A DNA stretch of 64,000 nucleotides, from assembly GCA_039519185.1 (NCBI GenBank), contig CM076847.1:83861100-83925099 (forward strand). Reading direction: 5' to 3'. The DNA comes from Astragalus membranaceus (lineage: Eukaryota > Streptophyta > Magnoliopsida > Fabales > Fabaceae). Numbering within the stretch: position 1 is the stretch's first letter; each line of letters opens with the position of its first letter. A model generated the notes under the pieces. It did not search any database and was not told the origin of the DNA. It saw only the letters and a program-made list of their open reading frames with translations. A program made the translations under genes and the position numbers. Positions 10,248 to 20,759 of this stretch are shown here, piece by piece.

Positions 10248-10481
10248 ATTTATTAATATTTCGCCTTCTGTTCAGAATTCAATTGTCAAATCGAATTTAT
10301 CTGTCATTTTGATAGATCCGATTTGACTTATGCATCGTATTTAAAGCTAATCGGATTTACCTTCCATTTAGGTAAATCCGATTTCCAGATTAAGTGGTCC
10401 CCCACCAGAGAATCTTCCAAAAGTCAATTTTTGTAATTTATGTCAGGGGTATTTTTGGAATTACGATTTTGGGTGGGGTAT

Positions 10482-12748
10482 TGTAACACCCCGATAATTT
10501 CTAACTTGTAGAAACTACCGAAATGCACCACTGGCATACATCAGAGTGACTTTCCTTTTTACAATATTGAACACATTCTAAAACTTCGATGAAACTCATC
10601 AAACGCACTTACATATCTGAACATAATATAATTAAAGTCGGTCCTCACATAACTCAAACTAGTGTTCAATACTCAAAAACCGAAAGTCTGCGGAAGCGAT
10701 TTACAACTTCATGACATAAGTCGTACCATCATACATCTAAGGTACCGAATACAAATATACAGAGATACAAAGGAAACTGAAATACAAAGATACATAACAT
10801 GACAAAAGGAATGTCGTCAGCAACTCTTCAAGCGTCTCCATAGCCGTGCCTCATGGTCTTCAACTTTCCCTGCTTAACTGAAAAACAACAACAATGGATT
10901 GGGTGAGACAACTTGTCTCAGTGAGTTCTATCGAGACCCCTTACTTACTCTCTCGGTTCAATTATGCTTGAATTCATGAATCGTAGCCCTTAAGTCGACT
11001 ACGGGGAACATACAACGTGTACTCGTGGCCCTTCTAAGCGACACACAAAGCACACGCAATAACAATGATTCTTAGCATATCACCGGGTCTTATTTTAAAG
11101 ATTCCGGCAAACCCAGACCCCAGCCATTTCTACTACCTTAGGGACAACAATGTAACGGGCCTAGGGGATAAGGCTCATGACTTCCTCTCCCACTAGTACG
11201 CTAATCCATGAACAGGGTCGTCACCCCAGAAATGATGTATATAATATATACCATGAACAATGAGCAGTAAACCGTGAACCGTGATCAGTGAACAATGAAC
11301 TTGATCAAACCATGAGCTTATGCTTAACAGTGAACTCGTACTTAACTTAGTCTTGTACGAACATGATCTTATTATTAGGTGATCTCACACGGCTTACTAG
11401 GGTTTACTCTTCTAACTTATCCTGATAATAATCCAGCACAATACATCAATCACACAAAGCAATATCCATGGCATAAGCTTATCTCGATCACAATCATAGC
11501 ATGACAATCAAATCCATAACACAAGTAGTTTCCATGGATTACGGTTATTTTATCATTTTATAACATTGGGGAGGGATTAGGATAGGTTTGGAATCAATTA
11601 GGAAGCGTTTGGACTCCTTTAAAAATCTGGGTCAGACAGATACGCACGATCCGTGCGCGAAATGGAAATTTTCCAGAAAGCATCAGAAGGATCCGCACGA
11701 TCCGTGTGCCAGGGCACACGATCCGTGCCTGATACACAGTCCTGTAAAATGGCCATTTCGTGCTGTTTTTGACTCTGTTTCGTGTCCAAATCTTTTCCCG
11801 ATCGATACCTAACTTATCAACCTTTAATAACAGAATATCATCCAGTCAAATAGTCCATATGTCACTCATCATAACAACCATAATATCAAAGCACAATCTC
11901 AGTCAAACACCCACATAACTCGGTATTTAAAACGGGTTTTCGCAAAGTGGCTTGTCGCCAATTTCTTTCAAAACGCAAGACTCAACCAGAACACATGATA
12001 ATATCCCTAGTGAGTATAGAACTCACCTAATTGCCGAGACTTCAATGGTTCAACCGTTTCCGAGAACCACGAACGCTCCTCGGACTCGTTCGCAACACCA
12101 ACTCACGGACTTTCCCCGGAATCGCTCCAAAACTGCAAGGATGGGCTGATCGAACCTAGCTCTCCCCCACTTCGAATCAAGCTATCAAATGATCTCCCTA
12201 ATGCTTGTTAAGGTTTCTAGTGTAGTGTGTAAAGCTCAAACCTCACATGCAACACTCTTCACTTCCATTTTGAGATTGAGGTTCATCAATGGTGATTTGG
12301 AGATGGATGGGCTGTTGGTTCTGAAATTTGGTTCACTGAAAAGAGAAGAAGAAATGGGGAAGGATAGTGCTTTCAGATGTCACATGCATGGAGTGTTGCT
12401 GGGTTCCTCCCTTTCTCTTCCTCCCTCTCACTCTCGCCCTCTCCCCTCTTCTTCAGCTTTGTTGTTTTTCTTTTTAACTTAGAAAATGAACTGTTTTCCT
12501 TGGTTCAGCTGGAAGGGGTGTATTTAAAGGGTAGTGTAAAAAGACAACAATGACCCTCACTTAAACATTTCATACCCAAAGACTCCCATCAGCCCTAATT
12601 AATCTAATCTTGATGCAATTTATAATATTTGATCACACAATTCACATAATAACTAAATCAACAAGTCATTTTCAATCAATTAAATAAATCACTAATAATT
12701 AATATTATGCCAATATAAGTAGATAGCAGAAAAATAGGGGATGTTACA
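10482..12748 (-). mobile_element. Solo LTR C (Ty3/gypsy type) inside the MULE
   Basis: On the plus strand it runs from TGTAACACCCCGATAATTTC to GGGGATGTTACA. Read on the minus strand, the element opens TGTAACATCCCC, has a TATA-like TTTAAATACACC region and ends CGGGGTGTTACA, so the LTR is probably in minus orientation. It has no coding region. Flanking 5-mers are GGTAT and GTACA and do not match, so no target duplication survives. Ends resemble those of solo LTR A, but internal sequences do not align by eye. The short ORFs at 11588-12482 are not supported as genes. Confidence 0.75.
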
Positions 12749-12792
12749 GTACATGGAAGCTGATGGGGGTATAAAAAAAAACCTATCTTTAA

Positions 12793-13105
12793 TTTGGAAC
12801 TTTTTGGATTTGAGTGTGTAATCATAAAATCGATCCGCATTCTTGGATTCCAATTTATAGATCCATATCATCATCTCTATTCTATATTTATATTGTTGAG
12901 AAATAATGCCCAAGAATTTTGGCATAAAAAATTAAACCCGCGTAAATGAAATTAAAGAGAGAGGGATACAACAAAAATAAGAAATGCAAATGCAAGAAAG
13001 AAAGAAAAAACAAATAACGGTTGCACCTTTACTTGCAGGCAAACACGGTGGAAAAACGGCATCACGATGCCAAACACACAGACACAGTTGCACTTGAGAG
13101 GATTT
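12793..13105. other. AT-rich spacer
   Basis: Sequence between the MULE and the minus-strand SINE. Purine-rich around 12950-13015. No gene or element seen. Confidence 0.5.
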
Positions 13106-13223
13106 TTTTTATAAGCAATGTTAGTGAGGTGGGGGGAATTCCAGAGTTTGAACCCGAGACTTCTTCTTACACTCTTTTTGGTGCACTCTTTCAATATCCC
13201 TTAGCTCGCCAAGATATCCGACA
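13106..13223 (-). mobile_element. tRNA-derived SINE, minus strand
   Basis: On the minus strand: TTGGCGAGCTAAGGGA (A-box region), GTCTCGGGTTCAAACTCTGG (B-box region, GGTTCAAACTC), then CCACCTCACTAACATTGCTTATAAAAAAAA as a tail in three short pieces. The same arrangement is present in the SINE at 61324-61447. The 7-mer AGGATTT on both sides (13099-13105 and 13224-13230) is the likely target duplication. The 5' end seems slightly shortened. Confidence 0.75.
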
Positions 13224-13463
13224 AGGATTTAATTTATTTACGACAAGAGTGTAAGGAATTTTTTACACTTTTTCAGTTAATTATGGAATAACACATAACA
13301 AATATTTGACTTCACTTCAACCATCTTAAAAGTCACTAATACTATTATTTATTATGATTCATTAACCGTGTAAAAAGAAATGTACACCCAGTGCATACTA
13401 ATTAAACTCATAATTTGTCGGAAAAAAATTAACTCATAAAGTCATAATAACAGTAACTTCCCA
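13224..13463. other. AT-rich spacer before the LINE
   Basis: Spacer of 240 bp. Its right end (13449-13463, AACAGTAACTTCCCA) is the 5' target duplication of the LINE. No gene. Confidence 0.6.
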
Positions 13464-14487
13464 TACTTTTGGCAGAGGTTTAATTAATTGATATTCTTCT
13501 TGTGCTTCATTCCCATTGTTTTAACTTTTAAGTCATATAAACAAGACGAGATTGGCACCGACCTCCACATCAGAAGAAAAGATACGAGGAAGATCTTTGA
13601 ATCTATGACGATGGTATAAAACGCTGGCGTTTATTTATAAACGACCCCTCGGTGTCGTTTTGAAATAGTAACTGCACAACCCGTCTCTATTGGTATCTTG
13701 GTTCCTTAGTTCTCCAAAAGGAAATCATCTAGCAAATAAGACACTGGAAGCTTTACCTTGCCTTGATCATTCAATAAGAATAAGAATGCGCTAAAGTCAT
13801 TCTATCTGTTGCTCTCCCTTTCTTCTCTATATCCACCGCCACCGCTGTGGCACATATTTCTTCAATTGCGGCGAGGATTTATGTTACGCCTACGTTGTGG
13901 TATTTATGTTACGTCTATGTTGCGGCGATTTTCAGTTCTGACCGACTGCATTCAAGGTGTTCGATGATTTGTCTATATGAACCAAATATGGGTATTGAGA
14001 AGTTTATGATGATAGGTTTCAAAGCATGATATTAATCTCTGATCAGCATCGGTTTCATGTAGCCCAGGTCACATCGTTCTTTTCTTTTTCTCTTTGGTTT
14101 GTGCTGATATGATTTTTATTAAATCTAAGCTTATTACTGCTCGGTTTTACTTTTTCATGCCATGTTTCATGCTTTGCTTCATGTCCATCTAAGCTTATTT
14201 GTTATTGTTTTGATGCTTTTGGTTATCTGATGTTTACGGTTCCTATATTTGCATATCAAATCTTAATTTTATGTGTTTTTTTTTGTGTTTTTCAATAAGT
14301 CTTGTTTTCTATAATTATTTTAAAAAAAGAAAAAACATAGTCTTGTTTTACTTTATCTTGTTTTACTTTATCATGTTGGTTGGGTTTAGTTGGGTTTAGT
14401 TGGGTTCCGTTTGGTTTGTTTTTGCTGTTCGGCTTGCGTTAACTCTGGTTTTTATCTGTCTTGCGATAAATCTGAATTTTTTGGTAT

Positions 14488-16614
14488 GTGATGAGAGGAG
14501 CTACAAGCGGCGGCTGGTATCTCCATCATTACCGGCAGGAAGACGACCTGTTTCCCAAGAGAGACAGCAAAGGGCGAGAGCTAGGAGGGTGGAAGGTGGT
14601 GCAATCAAAGTGGCTGAAGAAGATTGATATTGCATCTAAGGTCAAGCTGGATGATGAGGAGAGGAGAAGGTTGGTATCGTTCTTTTTCACCAATTTTCCG
14701 GATTCACTCAAGGCCTGGGATATGTTTCATCTCTTTTCCATTCATGGGAGAGTTATGGAGGTTGTGATTCCGGGGCTGAAGGAAGGGCGGAGGAAAAGAT
14801 TTGGTTTTGTGAGGTTTAAGGATGTAAGGGATCCTGAATTGATGGCGATCAAGCTCGACAATGTCTTCATTAGAGGGATCAAGCTTCATGTAAATATGCC
14901 AAGGTTCGATCGTGAGGTAAGAGTTGAAGTGGGGGCAAAGAAGGTGCTAGTTGAACGTGAATGCGGGACTAAAAAGGTGTTAGGTGAATGTGATCGTGGA
15001 TCTATTGGTGTGTCGAGGAAGAAGGATTATTCGGCTCAACATCAACAGCATAGGGGTACCAAAAATCAACCTGAGATAGTGAACAAGGTTTGGGCGAAGA
15101 AGAGGGGCAATGGTGTTGAAGATGTTCGGGGATGTCTATTTTCTTTCAATGCTGAAGAAGATACGATGGCTCGATTGAGGAAAGCTATGGTGGGAGAGGT
15201 AGTATGGCCGGGTAAGTCTTATGCTATTCAAGATGAGTTCGCTATGCAAGGTGTTTTCTCGATTAAAGCAACACCTTTGGGTGCAAATTGGGTTCTCTTA
15301 GAAGGAGCTAAAGACGAAGAAGACTTCATGGAGTTTGTTGAGGAAGCAAAAGATTGGTTATTTCAATGGTTTCGTTGGATTCGCCCATGGAAACCAGAGG
15401 ATGTTGATCGTGAGCGCGTAGCTTGGATTAGATGTTTTGGGGTTCCGGTGCATGCTTGGAACGGTGATTTCTTTTCTAAATTATCAGAGCATGTAGGTAC
15501 TTACTTATATTCAGACGACAACACTGAGAGGAAGAAGTCGTTGGATGTTGCTAGGGTGTTAATTCGAACTAAGTCTATGGAGTCCTTGTCTAAGACCTTT
15601 ACGGTGAGTATCAATAATGTTCTTTATCCGATTAAGATTGTGGAAGATTGGTGTGGGCCTCTTCAATGGAGTCAACCGGTGGAGAAAGATAAGAATACTG
15701 AAGAGTCCTCTGACTCCGAATGTTGGTCTAAGGAGGAGGAGTGGCGTGATGTTGAAGGTGTTGAAGGAGGAAGTCTCGATGATGATTTTGAGGAGGATGA
15801 TGTTGGTGGTGATGATGATTTACATGCTATTATGTCTCAGCATCAATCTAGGAGTAACAGTTTGAATTGCATTGATAAGGCAAAAATGGCAAATAATGAT
15901 AAAATATCAACGGCTCTTCCTGAAGGGGTTTTTGTGTCAAGTGACAATGGTAATGATTTGAATACCTTTTCAAAGTCAGAATCAAGATCTACTAGGGTCA
16001 ATGATACATTTAGCTCCAATATGGACAAGGCTCACGACTTATCTTTGGGCTTAGATGGAGAGTCTGAGGGGGGAAGAACTGAGAAGGGGGTGATGTCTTC
16101 AGCTGGTGCTGAACCCGTTAATGGTAGTAGGCCTAGTGTATGCCCAACTTTAGATCTTCCTTCAATCCATGTGGAACCAACCCCTGTGGACCCAGGTGAG
16201 TATCGGATCTTAACCAGAAAAGAGAAGAAGTATCTCAGCGTGTCTTTACCAAAGAAGATGAGAGCTGGATTGAAACCACAGAAGGTGGTGCGCAATCTTG
16301 CGGAGGTTTCTGGCAAGGAGTTCCATGGTTCTCAGGCGCCGGAGGTGGAAGAGAGGGCCAATTCGTCGTCTCTGTTTTCGGCTGGAGCGGTGTTATGTGA
16401 TGGGTCTATAGACAGTTCTGATATTAGAGGTTGTAATAACAAATTCTGGGCTTTACAGAGCAAGGCGGTGGCGCGCTGTGTGTGGGAGACTGCGAAGAAT
16501 TTAGGCGTGGAAGGAATCAGGCCAGAGGAAGTTTATATTGAAGAAATTTCTCAAGGAGAAAAGAGAGATGAGATAGCAAGGAAGAAGGGGAAGAATGCAG
16601 CTGGTTCCCGATGA
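14488..16614 (+). CDS. LINE ORF1 protein (RRM and DUF4283-like)
   Basis: 708 codons, uninterrupted. Residues about 64-140 form an RNA recognition motif: RNP2-like SFFFTNFPD near residue 64 and RNP1-like KRFGFVRFKD near residue 103. A second domain at about residues 215-395 resembles DUF4283 of plant L1 ORF1 proteins (RKAMVGEVVWPG, LFQWFRWIRPWKPE, RVAWIRCFGVPVHAWN). The C-terminal third is acidic and Ser-rich with low complexity and has a basic end (KKGKNAAGSR). ORF1 proteins bind the element RNA and form the cytoplasmic ribonucleoprotein. The start could also be the second Met, one codon later. The stop TGA overlaps the ORF2 start in ATGA. Confidence 0.88.
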   Translation: MMRGATSGGWYLHHYRQEDDLFPKRDSKGRELGGWKVVQSKWLKKIDIASKVKLDDEERRRLVSFFFTNFPDSLKAWDMFHLFSIHGRVMEVVIPGLKEGRRKRFGFVRFKDVRDPELMAIKLDNVFIRGIKLHVNMPRFDREVRVEVGAKKVLVERECGTKKVLGECDRGSIGVSRKKDYSAQHQQHRGTKNQPEIVNKVWAKKRGNGVEDVRGCLFSFNAEEDTMARLRKAMVGEVVWPGKSYAIQDEFAMQGVFSIKATPLGANWVLLEGAKDEEDFMEFVEEAKDWLFQWFRWIRPWKPEDVDRERVAWIRCFGVPVHAWNGDFFSKLSEHVGTYLYSDDNTERKKSLDVARVLIRTKSMESLSKTFTVSINNVLYPIKIVEDWCGPLQWSQPVEKDKNTEESSDSECWSKEEEWRDVEGVEGGSLDDDFEEDDVGGDDDLHAIMSQHQSRSNSLNCIDKAKMANNDKISTALPEGVFVSSDNGNDLNTFSKSESRSTRVNDTFSSNMDKAHDLSLGLDGESEGGRTEKGVMSSAGAEPVNGSRPSVCPTLDLPSIHVEPTPVDPGEYRILTRKEKKYLSVSLPKKMRAGLKPQKVVRNLAEVSGKEFHGSQAPEVEERANSSSLFSAGAVLCDGSIDSSDIRGCNNKFWALQSKAVARCVWETAKNLGVEGIRPEEVYIEEISQGEKRDEIARKKGKNAAGSR

Positions 16615-19600
16615 TTATTTTATCTCTCAATATGCGTGGGTGGGGTGACAGAGCTAAACGGCGTCACCTGAGATCGTTAATTTCTACAGGTAATTTTAAT
16701 TTCATCTGTTTACAGGAAACTAAAAGGGAGATTTTGGAGGAAAATCAAATTAGTCAATTGTGGGGTAATCTTTTGTTTGAGTATGTCGTTAAACCGGCTA
16801 ATGGTCAGTCTGGAGGCTTATTGTCATCTTGGGTGGCTGGTTCATGTGATTCTAAGTTCTCGTTTATGGGTACAGGATTTATTGGGGTGGCTTTGAATGT
16901 TGATAATTCTTTGTTGTATGTGGTAAACGTTTATGCGCCTTGTTATTTGAATGGGAAACGTCAGGGGTGGGAGGAATTGAAAGCGTATAAACAGTCTCTT
17001 GATGATGGGGACTGGTGTCTGGTAGGAGATTTTAATTGTGTCACAAGAGTTGAGGAAAGGAAAGGTATAGGGGTAAGGGGGTCTATTCAGGAAGTTAACG
17101 AGTTTAATGCTTTTATTTCGGATATGGATTTACTTGATGTCTCAGTTACTGGTAATGTTTTTTCTTGGTTTTGCTCGGATGGGATTTCGATGAGTAGACT
17201 GGATAGGTTTCTTATTTCTCCTAATTTGGTTGACAAGTGGAACATCTCGGGTCAATGGATAGGGAAGAGGAATATCTCTGATCACTGCCCTATTTGGCTG
17301 CTCAGATCTACTGTTGATTGGGGTCCGAAACCTTTTCGGTTTGTTAATGCTTGGTTTCACCATGCTAAGTTTAAAGAGTTTGTTAAGGATAGTTGGTCTC
17401 AAATTCAGGTTTCTGGGAATAAAGCTTATGTTTTTAAGGAGAAAATGAAGATGTTGAAAGAGAAGTTGCGAGTGTGGAACAAAGAGGTGTTTGGAGTGGT
17501 TGACTTGAATATAGAGGAGGATGTCAAGGAGTTGAATAACTTAGATCAAATGCTCATTGAGCATTGGGATGAGGCCACAGTTTCTAAAAGAAAGGAAGTC
17601 TCTGTCTTTTTGGAAGCAAATCAGATTGAAGGAAAGTATTCTTCATCAAAAGAGTAGGGCGCGTTGGATCAAAGAGGGTGACGTGAATTCTAAATATTTT
17701 CACTCTATGTTGAAGTTTAAAAAGAGGAAAAATATTCTAAAGTTGTTAGATGATGAGGGAAGGCTTATTGAAGATGTTTTTGTGGTTAAAGATAAGGTGA
17801 AGAATTTTTTTCAAAATGGATTTACGGAGCCGCTGTATGGTAGACCTGTATTGAATGATACGATGTTTAATCAAATCTCTTCGGAAGCGAATGATTACCT
17901 GGCCATGCCTTTCGAAGAGGAGGAGATTAGGGAGGGGATTTGGAGCTGTGATGGAGATAAAAGCCCGGGTCCTGATGGTTTTAATTTGAGGTTCTTTAAG
18001 GAGAATTGGGATTTGTTGAAGTATGACATTGTGGGAGTTTTTTCAGAATTCTACGCCAAGGCTCACATTCCTAAAGCGTTCTCGGCCTCTTTCCTAACTC
18101 TCATTCCCAAAAATGATCATCCTCAAGGGTTGGGGGAGTATAGGCCCATTTGTTTAATTGGGAGCATCTATAAGATTCTTTCAAAGGTGTTGGCCAACAG
18201 GTTAAAGAAGGTTCTTCTTTTGGTGATTTCTGAGTGTCAGTCGGCTTTTCTTGGTGGTCGGAATATTCTTGATGGGGTAGTGATTGTTAATGAGCTTGTT
18301 GATTTGGCGAAGCGTAATAAGGAGGAGTGCATGTTGTTTAAAGTGGATTTTGAGAAAGTTTATGACACCGTCTCTTGGTCGTTCCTCTTTGATATGTTAG
18401 CTAAGTTCGGGTTTGATCTTAAGTGGATTCGTTGGATTAGAGCGTGTGTGTCTTCTTCTTCTTTATCGGTTTTGGTCAACGGAAGCCCAACTCAAGATTT
18501 CTTGGTGCAAAGGGGATTGCGTCAGGGGGATCCTCTATCTCCTTTTTTATTCTTGTTAGTGGCTGAGGGTCTTGCTCGGTTGGTGGATAAGGCGGTGGGG
18601 GTTGGGGTTTTTGAGGGGTTTGTAATTAATGAAAACCTTAGTTATTCGCTTGTTCAATTTGCTGATGATACCGTTCTGATTGGGAAGCCGTCTTGGAATA
18701 ACCTTTGGGGTATAAAATCTATTCTCAGGAGCTTTGAACTCGTCTCCGGATTGAAGGTCAATTTCATCAAAAGTAAGCTTATTGGTATTAATGTGCCTGA
18801 TAATTTTATGGAGCAAGCTTCAGTATTCCTTCACTACAGGTCGGAATCCATTCCATTCAACTTTCTTGGCCTTCCCATTGGTGCTAATCCGAGGCGAAAA
18901 GGGACTTGGAATCCGGTTTTGCAAAAGTTTCGGTCTAGGCTGGCATCTTGGAAGGGGCGCAATTTATCTATAGGAGGTCGGGTTACGCTTATCAACTCAG
19001 TCCTTAGTAGTTTACCTTTGTATTTCTTCTCTTTCTACAAAGCACCAAAAGTGGTTATTAGGGAGATGATAAAGATTCAAAGAGATTTTCTTTGGGGAGT
19101 TAAGGAGGATGCGAGAGGTATGTATTGGGTGGCTTGGGATAAGGTTTGTAGGGAGAAAAATGAGGGAGGTCTTGGTATCAAAAACTTGGAGAATTTCAAT
19201 ATTTCCTTATTGTCAAAATGGAAGTGGCGCTGTTTGGTGGACGAGAATGCGAATTGGAAAGGTCTATTAAGTCATAGATATGGTGAGTTGTCGGGATTTA
19301 TGTCTAGTGATTCCGTTAGGAGAATGAGATCGGATTCTTTGTGGTGGAGGGATCTTTGTATTGTTGGTAAAGAAGAAATGGGGGACGATTGGTTCAAAGA
19401 TTGTATTCGGAGAGGATTGGGCAGTGGTGAGGGGGTCAATCTTTGGAAACATCATTGGATTGGTCACCAACCGCTGTCTATCGTGTTTCCTAATTTATTT
19501 GCAGGTTGTGCTGATAAGGATCTCACTGTGGCTGAAGCTGGTTGTTGGAGAAGAGATGTATGGAGTTGGAATTTTTTATCTAATGTTGCAGGTGGTCATC

Positions 19601-20298
19601 TTTGTGTTCAAGAAGCTGCAGAGTTGGCGGACATTTTGCGTGAAGTTTCTCCGATTCGAGGTAAATCTGATTGTTGGAAATGGATTCTAACTCATGATAA
19701 AATGTTTTCGGTTAGTTCTTGTTATATCCAGGTACAAAGCGTTCGGCAAGCAGCTGTCTTGCCCCCTCTGCTATCGGCCAGAATTGAAGCCGTGTGGCAA
19801 ACAGTTGTTCCGTCGAAAATTAAGCTTTTCGGTTGGCGTATGTTTGTCTCGGCTCTTCCTCTTCGCTCTTCTTTGCTTAATCGTAACGTTATTCAGTCTA
19901 TGGAGGAGGCGGCCTGTGCTTTTTGTCAGAATGATTTTGAAGATTTGGACCATCTTTTCGTGGGGTGTGATTTGGCTAGGATGGTGTGGAAAAAGGTGGA
20001 GATATGGCTTGGTGTGGATCATATCGTTGAGGAGTCTTTGATGGAGCATTTTGATTCCTTCGCAAAAGTGTTTACCGGCAAGAAATCTAAGAAGATTAGA
20101 CATCTTATCTGGCTGGCCTCGTGTTGGAGTATTTGGTTGACTAGAAATAATCTTATTTTCAAGGGGGAAGAACCGGATTTAGACTCGATTGTTTATCATA
20201 TTAAAACTATGTCTTGGTTGTGGTTTATTTATGGGGTGGGGAGTCATTCCGGTTATGTTTTAGATTCTTGGTGGAATAACGCTTACCAATTGTATTAA
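16611..20298 (+). pseudogene. LINE ORF2: endonuclease, reverse transcriptase, zf-RVT; one frameshift
   Basis: The first part (16611-17657) is an APE-type endonuclease: SLNMRGWGD, ICLQETK, VVNVYAPC, LVGDFNCV and SDHCPIW are all present. Near the run of five T at 17607-17611 the frame jumps by one. The second part runs to 20298 with reverse transcriptase blocks SPGPDGFNLRFF, YRPICLIGSIYKILSKVLA, KVDFEKVYDTVSW, RGLRQGDPLSPFLF and the catalytic FADD. The C-terminus has a zf-RVT region (SKIKLFGWRMF, CAFCQNDFEDLDHLFVGC). The two frames overlap between 17557 and 17657. The catalytic residues look intact, so apart from the one-base change this ORF2 would be full length. ORF2 nicks target DNA and primes reverse transcription from it. 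Confidence 0.9.
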
Positions 20299-20524
20299 TC
20301 ATTTTGTTGGGTAGTAGGGGAGAAACAGTGGGTTAGGTTTTCCCTCTGTAGTGCACTCACAGGGTACTCTTTTTCCTACCTGAGTCTTTTTTCCAATGGG
20401 TTTTGGCTCAGGGAGGTTTTGATGAGGCTCTCCCCCTTTTTTTCTCTCATTGTAAGGGTTAGGCACCCCTTGTGCTCTTTTCAATGATATTGCTTATCGA
20501 AAAAAAAAAAACAGTAACTTCCCA

Positions 20525-20759
20525 CATTTATTTATAAAAAAAATTCTCACGCATTTCTTTTTATTTTTCAATTTTTAAACTAAAAAAAAATAGTATTACC
20601 AAACATTTTTGTGAAGTGTTCCCAAAGTTATTATCCTATTCTAGTTCTTTTTTTATCAGATCTCCTATCCTATTCTAGTTCTAGCTTAATACAAACCTTC
20701 CTTGCATAGTTAAAAAAAAGTGGAGTTTAGGTTTTTTGACTTGAATTTCGAAATCGACT
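20525..20759 (+). promoter_or_regulatory. RPT2 5' flank squeezed by the LINE
   Basis: Only 235 bp separate the LINE target duplication from the RPT2 ATG. The stretch is AT-rich with several A and T runs and a CTATTCTAGTTCT repeat (20635-20690). I see no clear TATA box. Either the promoter is very short or it was displaced upstream of the LINE. Confidence 0.4.

Larger units (their letters stand above)
8154..12783. mobile_element. Mutator-like element (MULE) with PMD gene and FAR1-type transposase
   Basis: The ends are inverted repeats: GG, about ten T, then GTACCCCCATCAGC at 8155-8180, and its reverse complement (one G/A change, one T fewer) at 12759-12783. A perfect 9-bp target duplication TATCTTTAA flanks it (8145-8153 and 12784-12792), the size expected of MULEs. 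Inside, a plant-mobile-domain gene (+) and a MULE transposase fragment (-) face each other tail to tail and both break off near 9187, so the middle of the element was deleted. Subterminal regions (8260-8460 and 10100-10400) are rich in ATCGGAT/ATCCGAT motifs. A solo LTR (10482-12748) was inserted close to the right end. Without it the element is about 2.36 kb. Confidence 0.9.
13464..20509 (+). mobile_element. Full-length L1-type LINE
   Basis: It is flanked by the 15-bp target duplication AACAGTAACTTCCCA (13449-13463 and 20510-20524). It ends in a poly(A) of about ten bases (20500-20509). A 5' untranslated region of about 1 kb (13464-14487) precedes ORF1 (14488-16614) and ORF2 (16611-20298), which together give the standard plant L1 plan: RRM/DUF4283 protein, then endonuclease, reverse transcriptase and a C-terminal zinc-binding region. 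The length of about 7.05 kb and the 5' untranslated region argue against 5' truncation. One frameshift in ORF2 disables this copy. The near-perfect target duplication suggests moderate to young age. Confidence 0.93.

Noticed and set aside
10482..12748. Possible MULE-internal coding region
   Set aside because: The block has LTR ends and no protein motif; the short ORFs inside are chance frames.
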